Part shown: positions 16,543 to 26,499 of the stretch, piece after piece
Position numbering within the stretch: position 1 is the stretch's first letter
Layout of the letters: each line of letters opens with the position of its first letter
Assembly: GCA_031418215.1 (NCBI GenBank)
Contig: JANOXC010000154.1
Span: 1 to 64,000, forward strand
Direction: 5' to 3'
From: JANOXC01 sp031418215
GTDB taxonomy: Bacteria; Bacteroidota; Bacteroidia; AKYH767-A; OLB10
DNA: 64,000 nt
Made by a program: the position numbers and the translations under genes
Notes under the pieces: model-generated
What the model was told of the DNA's origin: nothing
Databases searched by the model: none
What the model saw: the letters and a program-made list of their open reading frames with translations, nothing else

Positions 16543-18333
16543 TTATGAGTCCAGCTTCAACACCGCTAAAAATGCCTGTTGTGGTATTTCAACATTACCA
16601 ACCTGGCGCATGCGTTTCTTTCCTGCTTTTTGTTTCTCTAACAGTTTTCTTTTTCTTGAAATATCACCACCATAACATTTTGCAGTAACATCTTTACGCA
16701 TCGCTTTCACTGTTTCGCGTGCAATAATTTTTGATCCGATGGAAGCCTGAATAATAATTTCAAATTGCTGACGTGTAATCAACTCTTTTAATTTCTCGCA
16801 GATCTTGCGTCCAAAATCATGCGCATGTGAACGGTGAATCAAAGCAGACAATGCATCAACGGGCTCTCCATTCAAACGAATGTCAAGTCGAATTAAATCA
16901 GAAGCCTGATAACCGATCTGGTGATAATCAAATGATGCATACCCTTTAGAAATCGTTTTGAGTTTGTCATAAAAATCAAAAACAATTTCTGCCATTGGCA
17001 TCTTAAATGTTAACTCGACGCGATCGGTTGTGAGGTAACTTTGATTTAATATTTCACCACGTTTGGTAATGCAAAGCGTCATGATGGAGCCAATATATTC
17101 CGACTTGGTAATGACAACTGCTTTAATATACGGCTCTTCAATTCTGTCAAGTTGTGATGGATCAGGAAAATCACTGGGATTATTAACGGTTAATTCCGTT
17201 CCATTGGTAAGGTAAGCAGTATAAGAAACGTTGGGAACAGTGGTAATCACTGTCATGTTAAACTCCCGCTCCAGTCTTTCCTGGATAATTTCCATGTGCA
17301 ACATCCCAAGAAATCCACATCGGAAACCAAAACCCAATGCTGCCGATGACTCCGGTTCAAAAACCAAAGAGGCATCATTGAGCTGTAATTTTTCAATGGA
17401 GTTTCTTAACTCTTCATACTCATCGGTATCAACAGGGTAGATCCCCGCAAAAACCATTGGCTTCACATCTTCAAAACCACTGATGGCTTCAGCACATGGA
17501 CGTTCTTTATGGGTAAGCGTGTCACCAACTTTAACTTCTTTGGCTTCTTTAATACCTGAAATAATATATCCAACATCTCCGGCCTTCACAACATCGCGCG
17601 GTGACTTCTGTAATTTCAAAATACCCACCTCGTCAGCGAAATATTCTTTTTCAGTAGCCATAAACCGAACATGGTCACCTTTACGGATTTCACCGTCCAT
17701 TACCCTGAAATAAGCAATAATACCACGAAAACTATTAAAAACAGAATCAAAAATAAGGGCCTTGAATGGGGCAGAAACATCACCTTTCGGGGCCGGCACT
17801 CTTTCTACAATTGCCCGTAAAATATCATGAACCCCTAAACCGGTTTTACCACTTGCCGGAATAATTTCTTCGCGGCGGCAACCGATCAAATCAACTATCT
17901 GGTCTTTAACCAACTCAGGTTCAGCACTTGGCAAATCTATTTTATTCAAAACAGGAATAATTAACAGATTATTCTCCAAAGCCAGGTAAAGATTTGAAAT
18001 CGTTTGTGCCTGTATTCCCTGAGCAGCATCTACAATTAACAAAGCCCCTTCACAAGCAGCGATAGATCTTGACACTTCATAGGAAAAGTCAACATGGCCA
18101 GGGGTATCAATGAGGTTTAGGATATACGGTATGCCATCCTGCTCATATTCCATCTGAATGGCGTGACTTTTAATGGTAATTCCCCGTTCACGCTCAATAT
18201 CCATATCATCCAATACCTGCGCTTGCGCGTCTTTTTTGGAAACAGTATTGGTATATTCCAATAAACGATCGGCCAGGGTGCTTTTTCCGTGGTCAATATG
18301 AGCAATGATGCAGAAATTACGTATGTTTTTCAT
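16543..18333 (-). CDS. lepA: Elongation factor 4 (LepA)
   Basis: A 596-residue translational GTPase that remodels stalled or mistranslocated ribosomes. The G1 motif AHIDHGKSTL begins near residue 10, with DTPGHVDF (G3) and NKIDLP (G4). The LepA-specific C-terminal domain ends GNVEIPQQAFLAVLKLD, with the KCYGGDISRKRKLLEKQKAGKKRM signature before it. Full length, and the ATG is supported by the conserved MKNIRNFCIIAHIDHGK opening. It is transcribed away from the ECF sigma operon. Confidence 0.98.
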   Translation of the reverse strand: MKNIRNFCIIAHIDHGKSTLADRLLEYTNTVSKKDAQAQVLDDMDIERERGITIKSHAIQMEYEQDGIPYILNLIDTPGHVDFSYEVSRSIAACEGALLIVDAAQGIQAQTISNLYLALENNLLIIPVLNKIDLPSAEPELVKDQIVDLIGCRREEIIPASGKTGLGVHDILRAIVERVPAPKGDVSAPFKALIFDSVFNSFRGIIAYFRVMDGEIRKGDHVRFMATEKEYFADEVGILKLQKSPRDVVKAGDVGYIISGIKEAKEVKVGDTLTHKERPCAEAISGFEDVKPMVFAGIYPVDTDEYEELRNSIEKLQLNDASLVFEPESSAALGFGFRCGFLGMLHMEIIQERLEREFNMTVITTVPNVSYTAYLTNGTELTVNNPSDFPDPSQLDRIEEPYIKAVVITKSEYIGSIMTLCITKRGEILNQSYLTTDRVELTFKMPMAEIVFDFYDKLKTISKGYASFDYHQIGYQASDLIRLDIRLNGEPVDALSALIHRSHAHDFGRKICEKLKELITRQQFEIIIQASIGSKIIARETVKAMRKDVTAKCYGGDISRKRKLLEKQKAGKKRMRQVGNVEIPQQAFLAVLKLDS

Positions 18334-18402
18334 CCGGGGGCGCGAAGATAGGGATAAGAAGAGTATGATTTACTGTTTCTGTTTGAGGATATTCTCCTAT
18401 CA

Positions 18403-18512
18403 ATCAACGAATACGAATAAAATCGAATTTACGAATAGGGGATTCAGAGAGGAATATTCTCCTTCTATTTAAAATCTAATTCGTAATCTCGTAGAGATTC
18501 GTATTCGTTGAT
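18403..18512. repeat. Inverted-repeat element (ATCAACGAAT family), copy 1
   Basis: ATCAACGAATACGAAT (18403-18418) and its perfect reverse complement (18497-18512) bracket 78 bp with further nested inverted repeats (TTTACGAATA / TAATTCGTAA, and AGGAATATTCTCCT). It lies between the divergent starts of lepA and the sigma factor. A second full copy is at 30798-30922. Confidence 0.8.
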
Positions 18513-18571
18513 GAAAATTTTTTTAGGGTGATGCAACCCTTTTTCGTAAACTTACATCTTGGTATTTGTGA

Positions 18572-19168
18572 ATGATGTTACAATCCGAAGAACGATTAAT
18601 TGAAGGATGCTGCAAGGGAGACAAACTTGCTCAACGGAATCTGTATGAAATCTATTCCCGCAAAATGTTTGGCGTCTGCCTTAGATATTGTAACAACAGA
18701 GAGGAAGCAGAAGAAGTATTACAGGAAGGGCTCTTAAAGGTGTTTAATAAAATTGGCGACTTCAAAAAAGAAGGCCCTCTGGAAAGCTGGATTAAAAAGA
18801 TCATCATTAATACAGCCTTAGATTTATACAGACGGAATAAAAACCGGCAATTAGAAACTGAGTGGCAGGAGAACATTAATGAAAGCGTTGAACCTCTTAT
18901 AGAATTAAAAGCAAAAGAATTGTTACAAATCATCCAAACACTGCCCATTGGTTTTCGTACCGTCTTTAACCTTTATGCAATTGAAGGATATAACCATGCT
19001 GAAATTGGCAACCTGTTGAGTATCAGTGAAGGAACAAGTAAATCGCAATACTCTCGAGCAAGGCAACACCTTATTAAACTCATTGAAAAGGAAAAAAAAG
19101 CGGGAGATGTTATTAGTGAGCCGGTCAATAATTTTAATATTAAATCAATACCCTTGAATATCAGCTGA
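18572..19168 (+). CDS. ECF-type RNA polymerase sigma-70 factor
   Basis: A 198-residue extracytoplasmic-function sigma factor. Region 2 covers about residues 25-95 (YCNNREEAEEVLQEGLLKVFNKIGDFK ... PLESWIKKIIINTALDLYRR) and region 4 about residues 115-175 (LPIGFRTVFNLYAIEGYNHAEIGNLLSISEGTSKSQYSRARQHL). Sigma regions 1 and 3 are absent, as expected for this class. The stop overlaps the start of the next gene by one base, indicating translational coupling with its probable anti-sigma partner. It presumably drives genes for surface proteins such as those that follow. Confidence 0.95.
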   Translation: MMLQSEERLIEGCCKGDKLAQRNLYEIYSRKMFGVCLRYCNNREEAEEVLQEGLLKVFNKIGDFKKEGPLESWIKKIIINTALDLYRRNKNRQLETEWQENINESVEPLIELKAKELLQIIQTLPIGFRTVFNLYAIEGYNHAEIGNLLSISEGTSKSQYSRARQHLIKLIEKEKKAGDVISEPVNNFNIKSIPLNIS

Positions 19169-20253
19169 TGGACCTGGAAAAACTAGTTAAGACGTCGTTT
19201 GAGCAATTTGAGCCGGAAGTAAACCCTTCCGTTTGGCAGCGTCTTGAACAAAATTTAAATACCCCTTCAACATCAGCTGATCCTTCAGGTACTTCTTCCA
19301 TTACAGGTAAAACAGCATTAAAAACCATCTTGGGCAATACCAATCCTTGGTTTTGGGTGGCAGGAATTATCAGCACAGCTGCAATTGTAATGGTAATTGT
19401 GACTACTTCCCCAAAGAAAAACACAGTTGTTCCTGTTATAGCACCTACGACCATTAACGATATTGCTGTTGATAAAGCGCTGGATAATTCGAACGTAATA
19501 CAATCTGAAAATAATGTGATTTCAGTTCAAGAGTCCCCGAAAAATGAGGTTGCTTTTAATAAAGAGGAAAGCAAAAAGTTTACTGCTGAGAAAACAGCAA
19601 TTGAGCACCATAGTGAGTCGCCGGTTACTGCTTCAAGCAATCAGAACAAGAGCAGTGAGGCTTCATCAACAAAAGCCCCACCCTCCACTCCTCAAAAAGT
19701 AAATGAGCAGGCCTCTGAAAACGCTCCTGTAAATCAATCTGCTAATACTAATAAGCCTGTAGCAACCATTGAATCTGTTATCATTATTAATTCGCAGGTT
19801 GGATTTGCTCCTTTAAAAATAGTAGCCTTATTAAACAAAGAAGATGCTAAAGGCAATTGGGACTTTGGCGATGGTCAAACAAGCACCGGCTCGAATAGCA
19901 TTACCCATAATTTCACCAAACCAGGCACTTACAAGCTCTTATGTACAGTTGGTGAAAAAACCATTGAGAAAACCATTGAAGTAATTGGCTCAGTAAGCAC
20001 TGCATTTACTCCCAATGGCGATGGCGTTAACGATGAATTTTATGTTGAAAGCAGTCAATTACTGGAATTATCGGTTAAAATTTTAGATCGGTCGGGAAGA
20101 GTGGTTTTTGAAATCACGCAACCCGGCCAGCATTGGGACGGAAAGGATGAGAACGGGGAAAACCTGACTTCCGGAACCTATTTTTACAATATATTTGCCC
20201 GCTCCGATAATGGGCAAATCAACCAAAAAGGAACTATAAGCATATTTAGATAA
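19168..20253 (+). CDS. Anti-sigma-like membrane protein with PKD and T9SS type B (gliding) C-terminal domain
   Basis: A 361-residue protein coupled to the sigma gene. The N-terminus (MDLEKLVKTSFEQFEPEVNPSVWQRLEQNL) has the F-x-x-F-E-P-x-VW pattern seen in Bacteroidota proteins encoded next to ECF sigma factors. One membrane helix follows (about 62-80, WFWVAGIISTAAIVMVIV). A low-complexity Ser/Ala/Asn linker (100-200) leads to a PKD-like domain (about 205-270, GNWDFGDGQTSTGS). The end is a gliding-motility-associated C-terminal domain (FTPNGDGVNDEF ... GTYFYNIFARSDNGQ). There is no signal peptide. Domain order suggests cytoplasmic sigma binding and an extracytoplasmic sensor. Anti-sigma activity is inferred. 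Confidence 0.8.
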   Translation: MDLEKLVKTSFEQFEPEVNPSVWQRLEQNLNTPSTSADPSGTSSITGKTALKTILGNTNPWFWVAGIISTAAIVMVIVTTSPKKNTVVPVIAPTTINDIAVDKALDNSNVIQSENNVISVQESPKNEVAFNKEESKKFTAEKTAIEHHSESPVTASSNQNKSSEASSTKAPPSTPQKVNEQASENAPVNQSANTNKPVATIESVIIINSQVGFAPLKIVALLNKEDAKGNWDFGDGQTSTGSNSITHNFTKPGTYKLLCTVGEKTIEKTIEVIGSVSTAFTPNGDGVNDEFYVESSQLLELSVKILDRSGRVVFEITQPGQHWDGKDENGENLTSGTYFYNIFARSDNGQINQKGTISIFR

Positions 20254-20261
20254 ATAAACCT

Positions 20262-23200
20262 ATGAAAAAAATAATCACACTCCTCTGCCTTGTATCAACA
20301 ATACTTGTTAGCAGCATTACCAAGGTCAATGCCTCCCATGCTGTTGGTGCTGACTTAACCTACACCTACGTTAGCGCGAATGTAATCCACATCAAGTTGA
20401 GGTTTTACCGTGATTGCAGCGGTATCCCTGCACCTCTAACTGCAGCTATCGACATCAGCTCTGTTTCCTGTGGCATCATTCAGCCAACGGTGAATTTACC
20501 GCTGATCAGCTCTACACAAATTGTTACTTCCGACTGTATTGATACGTCTCAGGCAACAACCTGCAACGGTGGTCCACGCTATGGTGTGGAAGAATACATT
20601 TATGAGGGTGACGTTACTTTACCTCAAGGATGTACCGACTGGATATTTGAATTTGAAGAATGTTGCCGCAACACCAATCAAACAATGTCAGGTGGCCCTT
20701 ATTTATATGTAAGTACTTCACTTGATAATCTTAATTACCCAACCAACAGTTCCCCTCAATTCCTTTCTTATCCTGCTACTTCTTTTTGTGTAGGAAATCC
20801 TTTTTACTACAAACAGGAAGCTTTCGATCCCGACGGCGATTCATTGGTTTATTCATTGGTTGATGCACAGACTAACGGTGGCGCATTGGTAAATTATATA
20901 TTCCCTTATTCAGGGATATACCCTGTTGCTTCTTCTACCCCAATCACTATTGATCAAACCGGTCAGATATTTTTAACGCCTAGCCAGATCCAGACTGCCG
21001 TTATGTGTGTACAGGTGGAGGAATACAGAAATGGAATTAAAATCGGTGCTGTTAAGCGTGATATTCAAATCAAGGTAGAATCTCTTTGTGATCCTAACCT
21101 GATTCCAAAATATGATGCATTGGCTGATTCAGTCGGCGTAAATGTTCCTTGTGGAACTTTTGCCTTCGACGTCCCTTTCAAGCGCGATGTTCAATGCGGC
21201 TCTATTGTAAATGATGATTTTCGTGTGATTAACTCGCTTGGTTTTCCAATTCCAATTATAAGCATTACAGGATATAACTGCGCAGGCGGACTTACCGATT
21301 CCATTCGTATTGTATTGAGTGAGCCTTTTACCTACGGTAGCAATTACGTATGGACGAAGACAGGATCTGATGGTAACACCATTTTAGGTAAATGTGGTTT
21401 TGGCGCTTTTACTTTTGATACTATTGAATATATTGTAAATGATCCTTCCCCATATCAACTGGTTAGTGACTCAGTTGGTTGTGTGTTGAATAGTTTTACA
21501 ACTGACTTATCTGAGTATGTATATTGTTACAGTGTTGACCAAGATGGATCATCTCTTCAACTGATTGATGCAGGAAACGGCAATAATCCGTTGCCGATTG
21601 TAAGTACCTACACTTATTGCGGTCCTTCAGGCGATAGTTTGTCAAACCAGATATTGATTAATTTTCCAGCTCAGCAAACCCCTGCCGGCCCGTTATATCT
21701 TATTGTAAAGACAGGTACTGACAATAACACCATTGCTAACAGTTGCGGGCGTTTTCTGAATGTTGGCGATACACTAGCTGTTTATTATATTGATAATGTA
21801 ATTCCAACATCATTGGGTGGGGATTTAGATGCTTGTACAAATAACAATGAGATTCCTGTTGCACTTAATTCCGGTTACACATCTGCCGGTGGATTAACCT
21901 TCCAGTGGTATTTAAATGGAGGTGCAATCAGTGGTGAAACCAATGCAACCTATTCAGCTGCTGCCACAGGTTCTTATAGTGTTATTGTTTCTGCAACAGC
22001 TTTCTGTAAAGGGACTGACACGATTGACATCAATGTTATCAATGTACCGGTTATCGATTTAGGCCCTGCCCTCAGAGATATTTGCCGTGGAGATTCAATT
22101 CTTCTTGACATGGGTGCAGGCAGTACCAATTACCTCTGGTATTATAATCAGCAAAATACTGCAACAGGACAAACATTATATGCTAATTTAGATGGACAGT
22201 ATGTTGGAGCAATTGTAACAGTTGGTCCAAATCCTATCAATCACTTATGTTTCAGTTCTGATACAGTTGTTTTAGTGAATCATGATTATCCGGTACTTGT
22301 ATTAAGTGATCAAACAGTTTGCTCCAGCACATTACCATTTGTAATTGATGCCGGTAATTCAGGTGCTTCTTATCAATGGTCTAACGGTGCTACACAACAA
22401 ACAGTTTCCACTTCTACAGCAGGGCCTTATTCTGTTACCATCACCAATTTCCCAAGCTGTGCTGTTAATGATTCCATGTATTTAACAGTCCTGATTTCTC
22501 CAACAGCAAATCTTCCTATTGGAATAGCACAGTGTACCAGTGACCCTGCTCCTACATTAGATCCGGGCTTCACAGGTGCACAATCCTATCTCTGGACCGA
22601 CGGAAGTGGTGCAACGGTTTCTACTGACTCTGTATTTACTCCTCCTGTAACTGCCGGAACAAATACGTACACGGTGGTAATTACTAACGGACCTTGTACA
22701 GCAACAGATCAAACTGTTTTCACAGTAAATTCAGCTCCTACACTTAATGCATTAGGCACACAAGCAATTTGTGAAATTGACCCTGCTGCAGTTTTGGATG
22801 CAAACTATTCAGGAGCAACGGTAACCTATTTATGGTCCACAGGTGCTACTACTCAAACCATTTCTGCAAGTACAACTAATGATTACATCGTAACTGTTAC
22901 AGAAAACGGATGTGTTTCAAAAGACACTGTTACCCTCACGGTTCAACAACAATTAGCTGCTCCAGTTATTGCCTGTGGTGGAGGATCTTCATCTAGTTAT
23001 TTATTTGTTTATACCTGGAATGATATCGTTGGTAATACCGGTTATGAAGTAAGTACTGATAAGACGACCTGGATACCTGCCAACACACCTTCAGGACCTA
23101 CATCACATGGCTCGAATGAAACAGCACCTACTTTCTATGTAAGAACGAAAATGAATGGCGGTTGTCTATTTGGCAAAACAAGTGATCCAATTGCCTGTGC

Positions 23201-23465
23201 TCCTGTGGTTCCAAATATTATCACACCAAACGGTGACGGACAAAATGATGTTTTACTTATTGAAAACATAGGTTTCTATCCGAACAACGTCATGAAGATA
23301 TTTAACCGTTGGGGTAAAGAAGTGTACAATGAAGGTGGTTATAACAACACAACCAAGGTGTTCAAAGGCGACAATTTAGCTGAAGGTACTTACTTCTACA
23401 TCCTTGAATTAGGAAATGGTACTGATCCTAAGTCAGGAACTTTGACTATTGCAATTGGAAAATAA
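20262..23465 (+). CDS. Large surface protein, five Ig-like modules, T9SS type B sorting domain
   Basis: A 1067-residue secreted protein, eight bases after the anti-sigma-like gene, so part of the same unit. The signal peptide ends near KVNA before SHAVGADLTY. The N-terminal ~270 residues (rich in Cys, with FRDCSGIP-like FYRDCSGIP and FDPDGDSLVYSL) recur in many Bacteroidota gliding-type proteins. Middle domains are followed by five Ig/PKD-like modules (about residues 525-900; for example TFQWYLNGG, SYQWSNGATQQT, TYLWSTGATTQT). A fibronectin-like stretch and the type B CTD (NIITPNGDGQNDVL ... FNRWGKEVY) end the protein. It is probably an adhesin-like surface protein. A strong terminator follows. 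Confidence 0.9.
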   Translation: MKKIITLLCLVSTILVSSITKVNASHAVGADLTYTYVSANVIHIKLRFYRDCSGIPAPLTAAIDISSVSCGIIQPTVNLPLISSTQIVTSDCIDTSQATTCNGGPRYGVEEYIYEGDVTLPQGCTDWIFEFEECCRNTNQTMSGGPYLYVSTSLDNLNYPTNSSPQFLSYPATSFCVGNPFYYKQEAFDPDGDSLVYSLVDAQTNGGALVNYIFPYSGIYPVASSTPITIDQTGQIFLTPSQIQTAVMCVQVEEYRNGIKIGAVKRDIQIKVESLCDPNLIPKYDALADSVGVNVPCGTFAFDVPFKRDVQCGSIVNDDFRVINSLGFPIPIISITGYNCAGGLTDSIRIVLSEPFTYGSNYVWTKTGSDGNTILGKCGFGAFTFDTIEYIVNDPSPYQLVSDSVGCVLNSFTTDLSEYVYCYSVDQDGSSLQLIDAGNGNNPLPIVSTYTYCGPSGDSLSNQILINFPAQQTPAGPLYLIVKTGTDNNTIANSCGRFLNVGDTLAVYYIDNVIPTSLGGDLDACTNNNEIPVALNSGYTSAGGLTFQWYLNGGAISGETNATYSAAATGSYSVIVSATAFCKGTDTIDINVINVPVIDLGPALRDICRGDSILLDMGAGSTNYLWYYNQQNTATGQTLYANLDGQYVGAIVTVGPNPINHLCFSSDTVVLVNHDYPVLVLSDQTVCSSTLPFVIDAGNSGASYQWSNGATQQTVSTSTAGPYSVTITNFPSCAVNDSMYLTVLISPTANLPIGIAQCTSDPAPTLDPGFTGAQSYLWTDGSGATVSTDSVFTPPVTAGTNTYTVVITNGPCTATDQTVFTVNSAPTLNALGTQAICEIDPAAVLDANYSGATVTYLWSTGATTQTISASTTNDYIVTVTENGCVSKDTVTLTVQQQLAAPVIACGGGSSSSYLFVYTWNDIVGNTGYEVSTDKTTWIPANTPSGPTSHGSNETAPTFYVRTKMNGGCLFGKTSDPIACAPVVPNIITPNGDGQNDVLLIENIGFYPNNVMKIFNRWGKEVYNEGGYNNTTKVFKGDNLAEGTYFYILELGNGTDPKSGTLTIAIGK

Positions 23466-23487
23466 AATTACTGATTCTTCAGTTCAA

Positions 23488-23523
23488 CCCCCTGTTTAAC
23501 TACAGGGGGTTTTTTTATTTTTT
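23488..23523 (+). terminator. Rho-independent terminator after sigma/anti-sigma/surface-protein operon
   Basis: Stem CCCCCTGT (23488-23495) with ACAGGGGG (23502-23509), loop TTAACT, followed by a T-rich run. It ends the 18572-23465 unit and separates the second paralogue. Confidence 0.93.
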
Positions 23524-23666
23524 TTTCCTACCTAAAGATGGTTTGTTTTTTAGCCATCTCTGTTTTATATATATACAGATTTTATTTATCCTGGATGCTT
23601 CCTATTTCCTGTTTATTACGTCTATATATATAATTAACAGATTATTAATTTAAAAAACTCCCCAGC

Positions 23667-26399
23667 ATGAAAAAATCCTATTTAATATTTGTACTTACAA
23701 TTTTTGCAACCTTTAGCATTCAGACTGCACATGCTTCTCATGCTGCAGGTGCTGACCTCACTTACACTTATGTAAGTACAAACACTATTCATCTCAAGTT
23801 GCGTTTTTACCGCGACTGCAGCGGCATTCCTGCTCCAATAACTGCACTTATTAATATAAGCTCTGCATCATGTGGACAAAATTTTTCGATAAACATGCCT
23901 CTTATCAGTTCATCGGAATTTTTAACTTCTGAATGTATTGATACTACACTTGCATCAACCTGCAATGGAGGAAACCGGCTGGGAATTGAATTATATATAT
24001 ATGAGCAGGATGTTACATTGCCAACCATTTGTACTGACTGGATTTTTGAATTTGTAGAATGCATGCGTAACGGTAACCAGACTTTAATATCTAATCCATG
24101 CCTCTATATAAGTACTACTTTAGATAACCTGAATGGTTCATACAATAGTTCACCACAGTTTATTTCCACAGCCGTTATATCTTTTTGCCTGGGCGTTCCG
24201 GCAATGTATGTGCAAAACGGTTTTGATTCTGATGGTGATTCATTGGTGTATTCACTTGCTTCGGTGCAAGGAGCAGGTGCATCCAATGTTAATTATATCC
24301 CTCCTTATTCAGGCACATATCCCATCTCTTCCTCAACTGGATTTAACATCGATCAGCAAGGTGTCATCACTTTCACTCCTAATAAAATTATGGTTGGGGT
24401 CATTTGCATGCAGGTTGATGAATATCGGAATGGAGTAAAAATAGGTGGAGTACGAAGAGATATCGAAATACATATCACGAATGCTTGCAGCATCAATGCT
24501 GTTCCACAATTTAACAACCAAATTTCATCAAATGGTGTGATTGTTCCATGTAATGCAATGGAATTTGATGTTTTGTTTAATCGTATGGTACTGTGTAATT
24601 CTGTAATCAGTGACGACTTTCGCGTAATAAACGCAATGGGTTTTCCTGTTCCTGTTGTTGGCGTAAACACCGTGAGTTGCAATGGAAACCTCACGAATAA
24701 AGTCCACATCACCCTGTCGCAACCGCTTACCTGGGGCAATAATATTTTAATTATAAGAACAGGTTCAGATGGCAATACAGTTGTTGGAAATTGTGGATTT
24801 CAATTCCCTGCAAATGATTCATTATTACTTATTTTAAATGATCCTGTTCACTGGCCGGTAAGTATTGATACTGCCGGTTGTCTCTTCAGCAATTTTGAAG
24901 TTGTGTTCAATGATCTATTATATTGTTTTACGCTTGATCATGATGGTTCAGCATTGCAATTGTTTGACGCCGGAAATAACAACGCTGTGATTCCTGTTGA
25001 AGCATCTTATTCTTATTGCGGCCCTTCAGGTGATGACAGCTTATCGAATAAAATTTTAGTTGTCATTGACAGCTTACAGGCTTTAACCGGGCCATTATAC
25101 CTTTTAGCGCAACAAGGAAGTGATGGTAATTCCATTGCCAACAGTTGCGGAAATTTTCTGAATTCAGGTGATACATTGGCAATCATTCTTATCGATAATT
25201 ATTTGCCGGTCACTTTGCCTGATCTAACGTTAGGCTGTTCTAATTCACCTGTTTTATTAAATACAGGATATAATGGTTGCAACACCTGCATCACTCAATG
25301 GTATTTCAACGGGCAGCAGCTCACAGGTGCTGTATTATCAGAACTTACCGCTAATTATTCGGGCTTATATAGTGTCCGTATTATTAATGGTACATGTATC
25401 GGCGAGGATTCAACATTGGTTAAAATACTGGAAGTACCAGCGTTTGATTTAGGTGATGATATTGCAAACTGCAATGGCGACACCATCCGGCTTACCATGC
25501 CTCCGGGAGGTGAGTTTTATCAATGGTATCTAAATGGTCTAGCTTATGAAATGGATCCAACCCTAGATGAAGCTATTTCAGAGCCTGGAGAATATGTCGG
25601 ACTCATTGTTGTAAGTGATTCGTCAGGCTTTTTATGCTTCTCTTCCGACACAATAATAATCAGAGATGTCCCTCCATTTATTTCCTCATTGAATGACCTG
25701 CTCCTTTGTTCCACAGACCTTCCTTATACATTGGATGCTGGTAATTCCGGCGCCCATTATCTCTGGGAAACTGAATTAAATGACACCTTACAAACGCTAA
25801 CAGTTAACAATAGTGGCCAATATACAGTCGACATTTCATTCAATCATGGTTGTGTAGCCTCCGATTCAATGACTTTATCAGTTATAGAACAAGCAGAAGC
25901 GCCTGTTGTAAATTGTAATATTTCTTCTTCTATAAATTATTCTAGTATTTATAGCTGGACTAGCGTACAGGATAATGACGGCTATGAAGTGAGTTATGAT
26001 GGATATTATTGGTTCCCTCCAAATACTCCCCAGGGGCCTGAATCACACGGAGAAACGTATGCGCTATCTAATTTTTATGTGAGAGCTATAACGATGGCTC
26101 CTTGCTTAGAAAGCCACATTGGAGAACTGGATAACTGCGGTCTTGTTGTACCAAATATCATTACTCCAAATCGTGATGGACAAAATGATCAGTTTATTAT
26201 TTTAAATATCGATTTGTATCCTGAAAATAGTTTAAGAATTTATAATAAATGGGGAATTATTGTGTATGAAGCGGATGGATATAACAATACTTCAAAAGTG
26301 TTTGATGGAGAAGGGCTTGCTGTTGATGCATATTTTTATACGCTAATTCTGGGTAATGGCAGGAAAGGGAAATCAGGTTCGTTAATCGTTTCAAGGTAA
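23667..26399 (+). CDS. Large surface protein paralogue, three Ig-like modules, T9SS type B sorting domain
   Basis: A 910-residue paralogue of the preceding protein, with the same order: signal peptide (ending AHA before SHAAGADLTY), the ~270-residue Cys-rich N-terminal domain (FYRDCSGIP, FDSDGDSLVYSL), matching middle domains, Ig-like modules, the fibronectin-like stretch and the type B CTD (NIITPNRDGQNDQF ... YNKWGIIVY). It has only three Ig-like modules against five in its neighbour, which explains the ~157-residue difference. It lies behind a terminator and a 200-bp gap, so it probably has its own promoter, and it has its own terminator. Confidence 0.9.
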   Translation: MKKSYLIFVLTIFATFSIQTAHASHAAGADLTYTYVSTNTIHLKLRFYRDCSGIPAPITALINISSASCGQNFSINMPLISSSEFLTSECIDTTLASTCNGGNRLGIELYIYEQDVTLPTICTDWIFEFVECMRNGNQTLISNPCLYISTTLDNLNGSYNSSPQFISTAVISFCLGVPAMYVQNGFDSDGDSLVYSLASVQGAGASNVNYIPPYSGTYPISSSTGFNIDQQGVITFTPNKIMVGVICMQVDEYRNGVKIGGVRRDIEIHITNACSINAVPQFNNQISSNGVIVPCNAMEFDVLFNRMVLCNSVISDDFRVINAMGFPVPVVGVNTVSCNGNLTNKVHITLSQPLTWGNNILIIRTGSDGNTVVGNCGFQFPANDSLLLILNDPVHWPVSIDTAGCLFSNFEVVFNDLLYCFTLDHDGSALQLFDAGNNNAVIPVEASYSYCGPSGDDSLSNKILVVIDSLQALTGPLYLLAQQGSDGNSIANSCGNFLNSGDTLAIILIDNYLPVTLPDLTLGCSNSPVLLNTGYNGCNTCITQWYFNGQQLTGAVLSELTANYSGLYSVRIINGTCIGEDSTLVKILEVPAFDLGDDIANCNGDTIRLTMPPGGEFYQWYLNGLAYEMDPTLDEAISEPGEYVGLIVVSDSSGFLCFSSDTIIIRDVPPFISSLNDLLLCSTDLPYTLDAGNSGAHYLWETELNDTLQTLTVNNSGQYTVDISFNHGCVASDSMTLSVIEQAEAPVVNCNISSSINYSSIYSWTSVQDNDGYEVSYDGYYWFPPNTPQGPESHGETYALSNFYVRAITMAPCLESHIGELDNCGLVVPNIITPNRDGQNDQFIILNIDLYPENSLRIYNKWGIIVYEADGYNNTSKVFDGEGLAVDAYFYTLILGNGRKGKSGSLIVSR

Positions 26400-26416
26400 T
26401 CCTATTCGTTTAGTGG

Positions 26417-26454
26417 AATAAACGTCTGTCTTATTCGGCAGACGTTTATTTTTT
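26417..26454 (+). terminator. Rho-independent terminator after second surface protein
   Basis: Twelve-base perfect stem AATAAACGTCTG (26417-26428) / CAGACGTTTATT (26439-26450) with loop TCTTATTCGG and a following T run. The A-rich left arm may let it also work on the minus strand. Confidence 0.9.
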
Positions 26455-26499
26455 ATCCACCTTTGCACCTGGTTTTATTTTAGCATTGTCTAATCACTT

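Noticed and set aside
24353..24775. 140-residue minus frame in the second surface protein
   Set aside because: Fully contained in a clearly coding plus-strand gene; no features.
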